A stretch of DNA of 64,000 nt from Hahellaceae bacterium. GTDB taxonomy: Bacteria > Pseudomonadota > Gammaproteobacteria > Pseudomonadales > Oleiphilaceae. Position numbers and translations under genes: made by a program. The DNA is taken from contig JADJWY010000008.1 in NCBI GenBank assembly GCA_016716085.1, positions 62,001 to 126,000 of the forward strand, given 5' to 3'. Numbering within the stretch: position 1 is the first letter of the stretch; every line of letters begins with the position of its first letter. Below, piece by piece: positions 7,522-16,117 of the stretch. The notes beneath the pieces are model-generated. The model was not told where the DNA came from. It saw only the letters and a program-made list of their open reading frames with translations, and did no database searches.

Positions 7522-8424
7522 TTGAACTCAAAACCTCAACATACTTCGACTCGATACAGACAAACACTGCTTTCCGGCTTGCTGATCCTGCTGTCAGCGA
7601 GTCAGCCGGGCTGGGCGGGACCTACCGCGATACACGAACCTTCCACTGAAGCTATACGTGTTTTGACATTGGCGACCTCAGAAGATTTTGCGCCTTATGT
7701 TTATCTCAATGAGGCGGGCGAGTTTGCGGGCATTGACTATGAAATCGTGCGCGAGGTCTGCAAGCGTTTGGCCATTCACCTTGAGGTCATGTTGCTGCCA
7801 CGGCCCCGGATCTCGCGAATGCTGAGTCAGGGTGGACTGGATGGGGTGGTCTCGACGACCTCCTTTAACGATCCGCAGGTTATTCCGACCTTATGGCAAT
7901 CCACCCCGCTGTACAGCTCGTCGGTGGGCATCTTTTCCCTGAAATCCCGTCAGGGTAAAGAGGGCGAACTGGTCTTTCAGGATGGCCAGTTTACGTTGAG
8001 CGAGGGCGTTCGTGTGGGCATGCTGGAAGGATTTGATTATTCGCCGATTGGAGAGCCTGCCCTGACTCATCTGAAACAGAATGCACTGCTGGTGCGTACC
8101 GATCATCAGCTGGTCAACCTACTGATTCATAAGCGGATCGCTTACGTGATCTCAGAAGAAATTTCGTTTTCGTATCAGGGACGGAATCAGGGGTTTTTTG
8201 ATGGTCTTACGAATGAAGGAGAGGTGTATTCGCGTCCGGTTCGGATTGGCCTCAGTCGACAGCGGCTTCGGGCTGATCCTGGCCTGGAAGACCGGATTAA
8301 TTCGGTTATCGAAACCCTGAATCGTGAGCAATTCATTGACCGGGTAATCTATCAAAACCTGCGACTGGATTATGATGCAAAGCAGGCCCCGAAGGGCCTG
8401 TTGGAGACTGAAACCGTGCCTTAG
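7522..8424 (+). CDS. solitary periplasmic solute-binding protein (SBP_bac_3 family)
   Basis: 300 residues. After an N-terminal signal peptide (LLSGLLILLSASQPGWAG) the mature part has the bilobal amino-acid-binding-protein pattern: EDFAPYVYLNEAGEFAGIDYEIVREVCKRL, a hinge region and VISEEISFSYQ. The start is TTG at 7522, because no in-frame ATG or GTG precedes the signal peptide; the ribosome site is weak. No permease or ATPase gene is nearby, so it is either part of an unlinked transporter or a free-standing sensor-type protein. Ligand unknown. It converges on the glucanase gene with a 4-bp overlap. Confidence 0.75.
   Translation: MNSKPQHTSTRYRQTLLSGLLILLSASQPGWAGPTAIHEPSTEAIRVLTLATSEDFAPYVYLNEAGEFAGIDYEIVREVCKRLAIHLEVMLLPRPRISRMLSQGGLDGVVSTTSFNDPQVIPTLWQSTPLYSSSVGIFSLKSRQGKEGELVFQDGQFTLSEGVRVGMLEGFDYSPIGEPALTHLKQNALLVRTDHQLVNLLIHKRIAYVISEEISFSYQGRNQGFFDGLTNEGEVYSRPVRIGLSRQRLRADPGLEDRINSVIETLNREQFIDRVIYQNLRLDYDAKQAPKGLLETETVP
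8383..8400 (+). terminator. hairpin in the 3' end of the binding-protein gene
   Basis: CAGGCCC-CGAA-GGGCCTG, a 7-bp stem with a stable CGAA loop, lying 24 bp before the stop codon. No T-run follows. It may serve as a shared 3' end for the converging genes; weak evidence. Confidence 0.25.
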
Positions 8425-9902
8425 TTACAGGGCTTGTAAACCCGCACCCAATCCACCTGCATCTGTGCCGGGAAGATATTCATGTCGACACCCTGTGCGC
8501 CTCCCCAGTCACCACCGATGTCAAGGTTCAGGATCAGGTAAAAACGCTTGTCGAACGGCCACGTCGTCCAGCCCTGGCCGGCGTTGGCGAAGGTGCCGAA
8601 CGCCTGACCATCCTTGTAGAACACAATCCGACTCTGGTTCCAGTCGATGGCGTAAGTGTGAAAGCTATCCATTACTGAGCCATCGTAGGTCGTCGCCTGG
8701 AAGTTGTTACGCAGCATGAAATTGCGGCCATTCGTATGAATTGAGCCGTGAATTGCGGCTGGGTCATAACCTACGTTTTCCATGATGTCGATTTCGCCGC
8801 TGTTGGGCCAGCCACCGTAGGTAGAATCCGTCGGCATCATCCAGATGGCGGGCCAGGTGCCTCGGCCACGGGGCAGTTTAGCGCGAACCTCGATACGCCC
8901 ATTAAGCCAGTCGCCCTTGTAGTGGGTTTTCAGTCGAGCAGAGGAAATTTCGTGACCGCCAAACCAGTCACGACGGGCCTCAATGGTCAGCACACCATTA
9001 CCGACGCGGGCATTCTCCTGACGATTGCCGGTGTAGTTCTGCCACTCGTGGTTGACCCAGCCAGGTCCCTGTACCTCGAAACTCCATTTGGCTGGATCAG
9101 GCAAACCACTGTAATTGAATTCGTCTGACCAGATTGGTGCTGCGCACGCTTGATTACCACCGTTATTGCCGTCCGTCGTGCCGCTTCCATTCGTCGTAAC
9201 GAGACGCCACTTTTGATTGGCGTTGCCAAAATTCTGGTACTGGATCAGGTTACCTCCGTTGTGGGTTGCCCAATCCGCGATATCCAGTACTTTGCCGCTC
9301 AGCTTGTTGCGAATGATGTATTCGTTGTTACCGGCGTTTATCAGTGCAAACAATTGCGCGTCGGATCCGTTATCCGGGTACTGCTGAACATTGGCGGCAT
9401 TGGCTAACGAGCCATTGGCGATGTCCAGCATCTGGCCGCTGTGTTTGGCCTGCAGTTTGTAGTAGCCGTTATTCGTGTTGATCAGGTTCCACTGCTGGTT
9501 GCCACCGCTGACATAGTCCCACTGATGGACGTTTGCGGCAGGGCTTTGCGACACGCCGCTGGCCACGTTTTCGAGGCGATAAATGCCTTTTTCCATTTCG
9601 ACCACACGAAATTTCTGTGCACTCGAGCCGTTGTAGTTAGCCTGCTGTATATTGGCGCCATTCTGGTTGGATCCCCAGGCGACATCGAGGTTGAGACCGC
9701 TGTTACGGTTTTTGATGAAGTAGTTGCCGCTGTTATCGGAGACCAGTTCCCATTGCTGATTGTGTCCACCGCCATAACTCCATTGCTGGACATTTGCCCC
9801 GTCGTTGAAAGCCGCATCCTGCACATCCAGTGATTTGCCGGAATGGACACTGACCAGATAATAGTGACCGACGAATTGGGTGGCAGCCCAGGTGGGGACC
9901 GG
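8421..9902 (-). pseudogene. ricin-lectin / GH16 beta-glucanase, 5' end missing
   Basis: The open frame encodes several ricin-type beta-trefoil repeats (QxW motifs such as NQQWEL, NQQWNL, NQKWRL), a Gly/Asn-rich linker and a GH16 catalytic domain with GEIDIMENVG, whose two Glu are nucleophile and acid/base. Such enzymes are secreted laminarinases or beta-1,3-glucanases. The frame is open only back to 9902, where TGA blocks it. The first lectin repeat (YYLVSVHSGKSLDVQ) is already under way, and no signal peptide or ATG is found in any frame upstream. GTG at 9824 is the only in-frame start and would cut into the repeat. The protein as it stands could not be exported. The upstream 111 bp carry nothing hydrophobic, so the 5' end was probably lost by deletion. 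Confidence 0.75.
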
Positions 9903-10013
9903 TCAGTGGCGGACTCTAGCGCAATTCGTGTACAGGCCCCATCGTCTAAAAGGATGAGTTGGAGATCGGATCGATGAAGTTGTGAGCTGGGTCACGCGGG
10001 TTGATCCGCCAGA

Positions 10014-11351
10014 CTAACGTGGCAAGTTGATGCTGATGCGGGCACCCCGGAGCATGGGGGATTGGTCAATCGTAATCGTACCTCCATAGTGTTCCACAAT
10101 GTCCTGTACGATGGACATGCCCAGTCCATGACCCTCGACCTGTTCATCCAGTCGCAGACCGCGCTGGGTCAGCTGATCGCGCTGCCCGTCAGGGATGCCG
10201 GAGCCATCATCCTCGATTTGCAGCCGCAGTGAAGTGGCGGTTTGCCCTACGGTGAGCTGCACGTTCTGACGCGCCCATTTACTGGCGTTATCCAGCAGGT
10301 TGCCCAGTAGCTCAAAGAGATCCTCTTTGTCGCCGTAGCGAATGGCTTCGGTCGGAAATACTGCGCTGAATTTCAGCGATGTTTCCTGATGAATCTGCCG
10401 GAACATCGCCAACAGATCGTTGGCATCCTCCGGAAAGCGAAAACGCTGCGAAGCGGTGTGGGTACCGGCAAGACGCGCGCGTTTGAGCTCCCGGTCAATC
10501 AATGACTGGATGCGAGCGATTGCCTCTACCGCCTGAGTTTTATGCAGGGCTGACGCATCTGCCTGCCGGGAAAGTTGAGACAGAAGCGCCAGTGGGGTTT
10601 TTAATCCATGGGCGAGATTGCCCAGTGCGTTGCGTGACCGTTGGATACGATTGATCATCAGAGCATTCAGCCGGTTGATTTCTGCCGCAAGCGGCTTGAT
10701 TTCGCGGGGAAGGTTCTCTGAAATCTGGCTCAGGTCTCCCGTTTCCAGCGCCTTGCAGTCTGTTTGGAGTTTTTCCAGGGGTTGCAGACTTCGACGAATG
10801 ATCCATCGCTGTGCCGAAATGAGGAGGATGAAGAGGCCCAACGTGATGAGGGTGAAGCGGAGGCGAAAGCGATTGACATGCTCGGTCAGCACATCCGTCG
10901 TTTGCGCAACGATCAGTTGAACGGATTGGCCCTGAAAATCCAGCATTTCCATACGAGCCAGTAGTTCCTGTTGCGCCGGTCCCGGAATTCGCTGCGTGAC
11001 AACGACGCTATTTCTGCTCGCAGGTGCGGCTTCGGGCAGAAGGAGTCGGAATTCGCCCAGGGATGCGGAGGTCAGTGTCTGGGTGGGGGTTGTTAACTGA
11101 AAATAGTGCCCTGACAAGGCATGAAAATACACGGGAGCCAAAGTGTTCTGGGCCAGGGAAAGCTGGCCGTCCGGCGCAATGCTCAGGCTTTCCCCGATCC
11201 ATTGGGTTTCCTGCTCCAGCTGGCGGGTGAGGTAGTCCTCCTCAAAGCGGGCAGGGGCCTGGCGTGTGATCCAGAGATGAATGCAAAGGAGAACGATGAC
11301 ACTGCCAGACAGCCAAAGGGCCAGACGGTCTTGAATGGAGGTTATGGGCAA
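10014..11351 (-). CDS. two-component sensor histidine kinase (PhoQ/QseC-like)
   Basis: 445 residues. Two membrane helices (about 10-28 and 165-183) flank a periplasmic sensor domain of about 135 residues. HAMP follows, then a phosphoacceptor region LAHGLKTPLALLSQL with the His near residue 243, an N box ELLGNLLDNASKWA and G boxes EDDGSGIP and GHGLGMSI. All catalytic motifs are intact. It overlaps the 3' end of the adjacent OmpR-type regulator by 10 bp, the usual operon layout, but that regulator is broken. The signal is unknown; the family senses divalent cations, pH or cationic peptides. Either it now works through another regulator or it is on the way to being lost. Confidence 0.9.
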   Translation of the reverse strand: MPITSIQDRLALWLSGSVIVLLCIHLWITRQAPARFEEDYLTRQLEQETQWIGESLSIAPDGQLSLAQNTLAPVYFHALSGHYFQLTTPTQTLTSASLGEFRLLLPEAAPASRNSVVVTQRIPGPAQQELLARMEMLDFQGQSVQLIVAQTTDVLTEHVNRFRLRFTLITLGLFILLISAQRWIIRRSLQPLEKLQTDCKALETGDLSQISENLPREIKPLAAEINRLNALMINRIQRSRNALGNLAHGLKTPLALLSQLSRQADASALHKTQAVEAIARIQSLIDRELKRARLAGTHTASQRFRFPEDANDLLAMFRQIHQETSLKFSAVFPTEAIRYGDKEDLFELLGNLLDNASKWARQNVQLTVGQTATSLRLQIEDDGSGIPDGQRDQLTQRGLRLDEQVEGHGLGMSIVQDIVEHYGGTITIDQSPMLRGARISINLPR

Positions 11352-11883
11352 AAGATGTACCCCTGTCCGCGTTTGGTCTGAATGCGCTCGCGACCGATCT
11401 TCTGTCGTAGTCGGGTGATATAGGCTTCGATGACATTGCTGTCGCGTTCGTCATCGAATTCGTAGACATGCTCGGTCAGGCGGCTCTTTGAGAGAAGTTT
11501 GCCGGGGTTGGACATGAAATAGCGCAGCAGCCTGAACTCTGTTCCAGTCAATTCAATTTCAGCCTGATTGTCCACACGACAGGTCTGGCGTTCTTCGTCT
11601 AATGTCAGGCCACAAACGTCAAGCGACCTGGTCTCGTGTGATTGACTGCGGCGCAATACCGCACGCAGCCGTGCCAACAATTCCTCCAGTCTTTGAGGAT
11701 AGCCAGTCCTGGCTTCACTGGCAGGCCGAGATCCAGAACGACAACGTCATAGGGAATTTCCCGCCCCAAATGCTCGGCATCATCACCCCGGTGCGCCAGA
11801 TCCACAGCAAACCCTTCACGTCGTAAATCGCTGCGGAGCTGTTCAGCCAGCGGGATGTCATCTTCTGCCAACAGGACTCTCAG
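11342..11883 (-). pseudogene. OmpR-family response regulator with deleted receiver core
   Basis: The first segment encodes LRVLLAEDDIPLAEQLRSDL... to DVVVLDLGLPVKPGLAILK, the receiver up to and including the phospho-acceptor Asp. The second segment, in another frame, starts at RLEELLARLRAVLRRSQS and holds a complete winged-helix DNA-binding domain (ELTGTEFRLLRYF... to GQGYIFCP). About 45 residues that should lie between them, including the conserved Thr and Lys strands (LTARD and KPF), are absent, and the junction near 11690 is out of frame. The expected start codon is CTG (11883), not ATG, behind a good AAGGGGG site. The gene cannot make a working regulator. Confidence 0.85.
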
Positions 11884-11977
11884 AAATCCCCCTTGCGGTA
11901 CGGGTGGGGCGGTACCGTCTGTCCAAGTATAACGCGAGGGCTATCAAACGATGCAAATTATCGTGGTGGGGCAGATT

Positions 11978-11997
11978 TTCAGGTTCAATTCAGGTTC
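11978..11997. promoter_or_regulatory. direct-repeat site for an OmpR/PmrA-like regulator
   Basis: TTCAGGTTC repeated with a 2-bp gap (11-bp period), lying between the broken regulator (minus strand) and the DUF2202 gene (plus strand). It resembles PmrA/QseB-type boxes, which are paired TTAAG-like half-sites with one helical turn between starts. It is probably the operator of this two-component system and of the divergent gene. Confidence 0.5.
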
Positions 11998-12044
11998 GCT
12001 ACCTAAACTGGCGGTATTCAATCGCCAAATGAAGGAAGAAAGCC

Positions 12045-12665
12045 GTGTTTAATCTTAAAACTCTGAAATCCGTTTTAGTTGTGAGCCTGCTGACTGCAGG
12101 CAGTCTTTCGGTTGCAGCGGCGGGCACTGCGCAAGCGGCAACGAAACAAACCTTGGTCCCTTTGTCGCCAGCAGAGGCAAAGACGCTGGTCTTTATGCGT
12201 GAAGAAGAGAAATTGGCGCGCGATGTGTACCTGACGTCTGATAGCGAGTGGGGCATGACCGTGTTCAGCAACATCGCTGCGTCAGAGCAGGCGCATATGG
12301 ATTCAATCGCCCGATTACTCACCCGTTATCATCTTAAAGATCCCATCACAGACAGTGCGGTTGGTGTGTTCACGAATAATGAGCTTCGTGTGACCTACTA
12401 CGAACTCATCACTCGCGGCGATCTGTCTGTTATGGAAGCGCTGCGTGTCGGTGGTTTCATTGAAGAACTTGATATCAAGGATCTCTCACTGGCAATTGCG
12501 CAGAGTCGCCACCCGGACGTCATTCGCGTCTATGAAAACCTGATGAGCGGTTCCCGCAACCACTTACGGGCCTTTCTAAAAGCGCTCAGGCAGCGGGGTG
12601 GGACATACACCGCACAGGTTCTGACCCAAAGCGAAGTCGATGCAATTTTGGCATCGACGCGCTGA
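12045..12665 (+). CDS. exported DUF2202 ferritin-like protein
   Basis: 206 residues with a signal peptide ending near TAQAA. The helical DUF2202 domain has the ferritin-like metal pattern: FMREEEKLARDVY in the first helix, ASEQAHMDS in the second, YYELI in the third and SGSRNHLRAF in the fourth. Starts at GTG 12045 after AAGGAAG; no ATG is available before the signal peptide. A divergent two-component locus and a shared direct-repeat operator suggest it is, or was, a target of that system. The biochemical role of DUF2202 proteins is not established; metal or oxidant handling in the periplasm is a guess. Confidence 0.85.
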   Translation: MFNLKTLKSVLVVSLLTAGSLSVAAAGTAQAATKQTLVPLSPAEAKTLVFMREEEKLARDVYLTSDSEWGMTVFSNIAASEQAHMDSIARLLTRYHLKDPITDSAVGVFTNNELRVTYYELITRGDLSVMEALRVGGFIEELDIKDLSLAIAQSRHPDVIRVYENLMSGSRNHLRAFLKALRQRGGTYTAQVLTQSEVDAILASTR

Positions 12666-12683
12666 TACCCCTCTGGCGACTTA

Positions 12684-12699
12684 GCCGAAGTGCTTCGGC
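12684..12699. terminator. possible bidirectional hairpin
   Basis: GCCGAAG/CTTCGGC palindrome in the 41-bp gap between converging genes (DUF2202 stop at 12665, START protein stop at 12707). No T-run on either side. Confidence 0.3.
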
Positions 12700-12706
12700 A
12701 TGGGGC

Positions 12707-13435
12707 TCAGGGAAGAGCCACCCCTGTTACCTCTTCCTGATCATTGTGAAGGAATTGTGCGCTTCGGTAGGGGAGACGATTGGCGACCGATTCCAGATGC
12801 AGCAGCGACTGGTGTGGAATGTCCACCAGTAACAGATTCACGAGCCAGCCAGGAATAAATCCACCTGGCTCGGTATGTTGGGTCCAGATCACCTCGGTAC
12901 GGTCTTCGGCGAGAGGTGTAAAAAAGTAGTGGATCTTCATGTCCCGCACCCGAACCCGCCCATTTTCAGGCAGGTAATCCGGCCGCACGGTGACAAACCG
13001 ATGAACGGTGGGGCTGTCTTTGGAAAAGTAGGTGCGGTTCTCAAGAATGTAATCGCGATCGTCGGTGGGCCACGGCATGTCGTTCACACCATACACATGC
13101 GAAAGCTGCAGGTTGCCGTCGATCTTGTGGGCTTCACTGCATTGATGCACCCACTCGGTACAGGTGGCAGGGTCTTCCATCACCGCCAGGATCGAGGTCA
13201 GCCGCGCACTCACCACCTTGCGCCCCTGAAAAGCGTCAAAATCGGAACCTTCTATCGAGCGCAGACGCACTTCAATTCCTTCTGAATTGGATACGCTTTC
13301 CCAGGCTGGGTCCTCAGGGTTTAAGGGGCCTGGATCGGCTAAATGCCGGACATTAGATGCATCCTGGGCCGTGACGCCTCCCGATAGCATCAGATTAAGT
13401 AAGACAGCAGAGCAGACAAAGCGCCAGAAAGTCAT
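12707..13435 (-). CDS. exported START-domain lipid-binding protein
   Basis: 242 residues with a signal peptide (VCSAVLLNLMLSGGVTAQ). The rest is a START/SRPBCC-type helix-grip fold: the region EGIEVRLRSIEGSDFDAFQGRKV, then CTEWVHQCSEAHKID, DMPWPTDDRDYILENRTY and DRTEVIWTQHTEPGGFIPGWLVNLLLVDIP, all typical of bacterial START proteins that bind lipids or other hydrophobic ligands. Periplasmic location is inferred. The gene stands alone; ligand and role are unknown. An inverted repeat GCGGTT-TTAT-AACCGC lies 28 bp upstream of the start (13463-13478) and could be regulatory. Confidence 0.8.
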   Translation of the reverse strand: MTFWRFVCSAVLLNLMLSGGVTAQDASNVRHLADPGPLNPEDPAWESVSNSEGIEVRLRSIEGSDFDAFQGRKVVSARLTSILAVMEDPATCTEWVHQCSEAHKIDGNLQLSHVYGVNDMPWPTDDRDYILENRTYFSKDSPTVHRFVTVRPDYLPENGRVRVRDMKIHYFFTPLAEDRTEVIWTQHTEPGGFIPGWLVNLLLVDIPHQSLLHLESVANRLPYRSAQFLHNDQEEVTGVALP

Positions 13436-13611
13436 GTAAGCTGAACTCGTTGTTAGAATCAGGCGGTTTTATAACCGCTTTCCTGGTTGTAGCACCTGAC
13501 GGTCGTCAATCCGTGGCTTAATTTACAGGTGTTCTGGGGTGCAGAGGTTGACGGCTGGCAGGGCTTTTCGCACCATGATTCCTTACATATATAAAGGGTC
13601 TGTATATCAGT

Positions 13612-14070
13612 ATGTGGTGGGATAAACCGCTCGACACACTTAGCGCCAGCGAATGGGAATCCCTCTGCGACGGTTGCGGCAAGTGCTGTTTGCATAAGAT
13701 TCAGGATGAGTACAGCGGAGACGTCTGGTTGACGGCGGTCGCCTGTGAATTCCTCGATCCTGATTGTGTCCGTTGTCGGGAATATCCTCGTCGGGCCGAG
13801 GTTCAGCCCGCGTGCATGATTATTACGCCGACAGCCTTCCCTGGTATTCTTCCCGCATTGCCGAACACCTGTGCTTACCGCCTGCGTTGGGAAAATAAGC
13901 CACTGCCCGTCTGGCATCCGCTCTTACACGGCGGGAAACAGACACAGATGACCCGCTGCGGACACTCGGTGAGGGACCGGGTGATCGGAATCGAGAAGAT
14001 GCAGGATCCCGAGGATGAGGATGAATGGGAAGCGCTCATTATCCCTGAATGGTCGGACAACGGGAGCTAA
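13612..14070 (+). CDS. ycgN: YcgN-family cysteine-cluster protein (UPF0260)
   Basis: 152 residues, matching E. coli YcgN in length and order of motifs: WESLCDGCGKCCLHKIQDE, VACEFLDPDCVRCREYPRR and MTRCGHSVRDRVIGIE. The Cys cluster suggests binding of metal or an Fe-S centre; no function is established. Starts at ATG 13612. It ends 2 bp before the ATPase beta start, which takes its ribosome site (GGGAGC) from the end of this gene, so the two may share a transcript although ycgN is not a known part of N-ATPase operons. Confidence 0.9.
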   Translation: MWWDKPLDTLSASEWESLCDGCGKCCLHKIQDEYSGDVWLTAVACEFLDPDCVRCREYPRRAEVQPACMIITPTAFPGILPALPNTCAYRLRWENKPLPVWHPLLHGGKQTQMTRCGHSVRDRVIGIEKMQDPEDEDEWEALIIPEWSDNGS

Positions 14071-14072
14071 GT

Positions 14073-15860
14073 ATGGCTGATCCTGCCCACGATACCGCTC
14101 AGCCCGTCAGCATCGGGGAAATTATCGAAATTCATGGTCCGATTGTAGAGGTTCGCTGTCGTCAGCTACCGCCTTTACGCCGCGCACTCTGGGTAAGGTC
14201 TCAGCAGAAAACCTTCGTGCTGGAAGTGCATCGCCATGTCAGCCCGAACGTGATTCAGGCAATCACCTTGCACACTACAGATGGGCTTGCCCGGGGGATG
14301 CCGGTACTGGACAGTGGCGATGTGCTGCACGTACCGGTTGGGGATCAGGCGCTGGGACGTTTGCTGAATGTGTTCGGAGAGCCCCTCGACGGCTTGCCAC
14401 CGCTTGATGAAGATCTTGTTCGCCCGGTGCATTCACCCCCTCTGCCACTGGACCAGATTCCGGCCCGCATTGAGTTGCTGCAAACAGGCATCAAGGTCAT
14501 TGACTTATTATGTCCCTTTGTCAAAGGAGGTAAGGCGGGTCTTTTCGGGGGGGCCGGTGTGGGCAAAACCGTTCTGATCATGGAGTTCATGCAGGCCATG
14601 AACAGTCTGCATAAAGGTGTTTCCATTTTCGCCGGTATCGGTGAGCGTATTCGGGAGGCTCATGAACTTTGGCTGGAAATGGGTGAGGCGGGTGTCCTGA
14701 ATCGCGCTGCACTTATTTTTGGGCAGATGGATGAGTCCTCCGGCGTGCGGTTTCGCGTCGGGCTGACCGCGCTGTCCTATGCGGAATATTTCCGAGATAC
14801 GCGTAACAGTGCGGTCTTACTGGTGATGGATAACGTATTCCGTTTCGTGCAGGCCGGCGCAGAGATCTCCAGTCTGTTAGGGCGTATGCCGGCGCTGGTA
14901 GGCTATCAGCCGACGCTTTCCAGTGAAGTTGCGGAACTTGAAAACCGTATCTCGTCTTCGACCCACGGCGCTATTACCTCGGTGCAGGCCGTCTATGTTC
15001 CCGCCGATGATATGAGCGATCCTGCCGTCACGACAATCATGAGTCATCTGGATACCTCGGTGATCTTATCCCGCAACCTTGCTGCCACCGGCATTTATCC
15101 CGCCGTGGATCCTTTATTGTCAGGTAGTCGTTCGATGGATCGCAGCACTCTGGGGGGGCGTCACTATTCGATAGCCGAAACGGTGCGGGAGCATCTCGCG
15201 CGCTACCGGGAGTTGGAGGATATTATTGCCATGTTGGGCATGGATGAGCTGAGTTCGGCAGACCGTATTGTTGTTAAACGTGCCCGTAAGTTGCAGCGTT
15301 ATATGACGCAGCCCTTCATGGTTACGGCAGCGCACACCGGAATGAAGGGCGTGTCGGTACCTTTGGAAACCACGCTTAACGACTGTGAAGGCATTCTGGG
15401 GGGGCGCTACGATGATCAGGAGGAGGATTTTTTCTACATGCAGGGGAGGATTGTCGTGACGATGTCCTTCACGCTTGAGCTGGTCGATATGGCACAGCGA
15501 CAGGTCTGGCCGGATGTTGACGCCTTTCAGGGGCGGGATGCAACCGGCAGTTTCGGGCTGTGGGCGAAGCACCAGGACTTTATTGCCCGCTGTCCGGCGG
15601 GCATCAGCCGTATCCGGCGTCGCGGCGAATCGATTTATCTGGCTGCGCCGTCGTTGCTGGTGATGTTTCGCCGCGGCGCGCTTACACTGACCAGTCGAAG
15701 GCTCTTTCTGGGCACGAGCCCAGAGGCGCTTGAGAATGAGTTGTTGAGCTGGCTGGCCCACGACCGTGAGCGGCGCCTGGTAAAAGCAGCTAACCAGAAT
15801 CGACTTGAACAGAGCCTGATGCGTCAGCTACGGGAGCTTAAATCCGATGACCTACCGTAA
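14073..15860 (+). CDS. atpD: N-type ATP synthase beta subunit, reading into epsilon
   Basis: Catalytic F1 subunit. Residues 1-461 are beta: P-loop GGAGVGKTV near 162-170, catalytic GERIREAHEL, and the C-terminal GILGGRYDDQEEDFFYMQG. The frame then continues without a stop into a full epsilon domain, giving 595 residues. Removing one G from the run at 15443-15446 would end beta with FYMQGGLS and a TGA that overlaps the epsilon GTG start as GTGA, the usual coupled layout. The fusion is therefore probably an indel, real or technical, rather than an evolved fusion. Start ATG 14073 chosen for its GGGAGC site. It is the first gene of an N-ATPase operon that exists beside the housekeeping F-ATPase in such genomes. 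Confidence 0.9.
   Translation: MADPAHDTAQPVSIGEIIEIHGPIVEVRCRQLPPLRRALWVRSQQKTFVLEVHRHVSPNVIQAITLHTTDGLARGMPVLDSGDVLHVPVGDQALGRLLNVFGEPLDGLPPLDEDLVRPVHSPPLPLDQIPARIELLQTGIKVIDLLCPFVKGGKAGLFGGAGVGKTVLIMEFMQAMNSLHKGVSIFAGIGERIREAHELWLEMGEAGVLNRAALIFGQMDESSGVRFRVGLTALSYAEYFRDTRNSAVLLVMDNVFRFVQAGAEISSLLGRMPALVGYQPTLSSEVAELENRISSSTHGAITSVQAVYVPADDMSDPAVTTIMSHLDTSVILSRNLAATGIYPAVDPLLSGSRSMDRSTLGGRHYSIAETVREHLARYRELEDIIAMLGMDELSSADRIVVKRARKLQRYMTQPFMVTAAHTGMKGVSVPLETTLNDCEGILGGRYDDQEEDFFYMQGRIVVTMSFTLELVDMAQRQVWPDVDAFQGRDATGSFGLWAKHQDFIARCPAGISRIRRRGESIYLAAPSLLVMFRRGALTLTSRRLFLGTSPEALENELLSWLAHDRERRLVKAANQNRLEQSLMRQLRELKSDDLP
15456..15860 (+). CDS. atpC: N-type ATP synthase epsilon subunit
   Basis: 134 residues if translated from GTG 15456, with a strong GGGGAGGA site 5 bp upstream. 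The N-terminal beta-sandwich reads MSFTLELVDMAQ, DATGSFGLWAKHQDFIARCPAGISRIRRRG, YLAAPSLLVMFRRGALTLTSRRLFLG. A short C-terminal helical part (LSWLAHDRERRLVKAANQNRLEQSL) follows. Epsilon is the rotor subunit that couples gamma to the c-ring and can inhibit hydrolysis. It is in the same frame as beta only because of the suspected extra G. Its own start and ribosome site suggest it can still be made separately. Its last codons overlap the atpQ start. Confidence 0.8.
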   Translation: MTMSFTLELVDMAQRQVWPDVDAFQGRDATGSFGLWAKHQDFIARCPAGISRIRRRGESIYLAAPSLLVMFRRGALTLTSRRLFLGTSPEALENELLSWLAHDRERRLVKAANQNRLEQSLMRQLRELKSDDLP

Positions 15861-16113
15861 ACTTCAGGAAGCCATTCGCCGGGATCGCGAGCGTGACGAT
15901 AAGGCCAGACATCCGTCCTCTCTGGTGGCTGAGGCCATGCGAGTGCTAGGTGTGCTCGGGTTTACCTTTACCCTGCCAGTCGTGGGTGGCGCTTATCTGG
16001 GCCAGTGGCTGGACAGCTTAAGTGCGGGTTATTCGGTGCGCTGGACCGTCGGCTGTATTCTCCTGGGGCTGCTTGTGGGTGGTGTCAATGCCTGGTTATT
16101 ACTAAAGGAGTAA
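15847..16113 (+). CDS. atpQ: AtpQ (AtpI-like protein of N-ATPase operon)
   Basis: 88-residue membrane protein of the ATPase_gene1/AtpI family: a basic N-terminus (RKLQEAIRRDRERDDKARH) and two hydrophobic helices (about 36-54 and 64-86). N-ATPase operons normally carry atpQ and then atpR before atpB; here atpB starts 4 bp after this gene, so atpR is absent. AtpI-like proteins are thought to help assemble the c-ring and have been linked to Mg2+ supply. Overlaps the epsilon gene by 14 bp, implying translational coupling. Confidence 0.8.
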   Translation: MTYRKLQEAIRRDRERDDKARHPSSLVAEAMRVLGVLGFTFTLPVVGGAYLGQWLDSLSAGYSVRWTVGCILLGLLVGGVNAWLLLKE

Positions 16114-16117
16114 AACC

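Noticed and set aside
14073..15860. A genuine evolved beta-epsilon fusion subunit
   Set aside because: Removing one base from a G run recreates a normal beta end and the coupled GTGA start of epsilon, and a rotor-stator fusion makes no mechanical sense.
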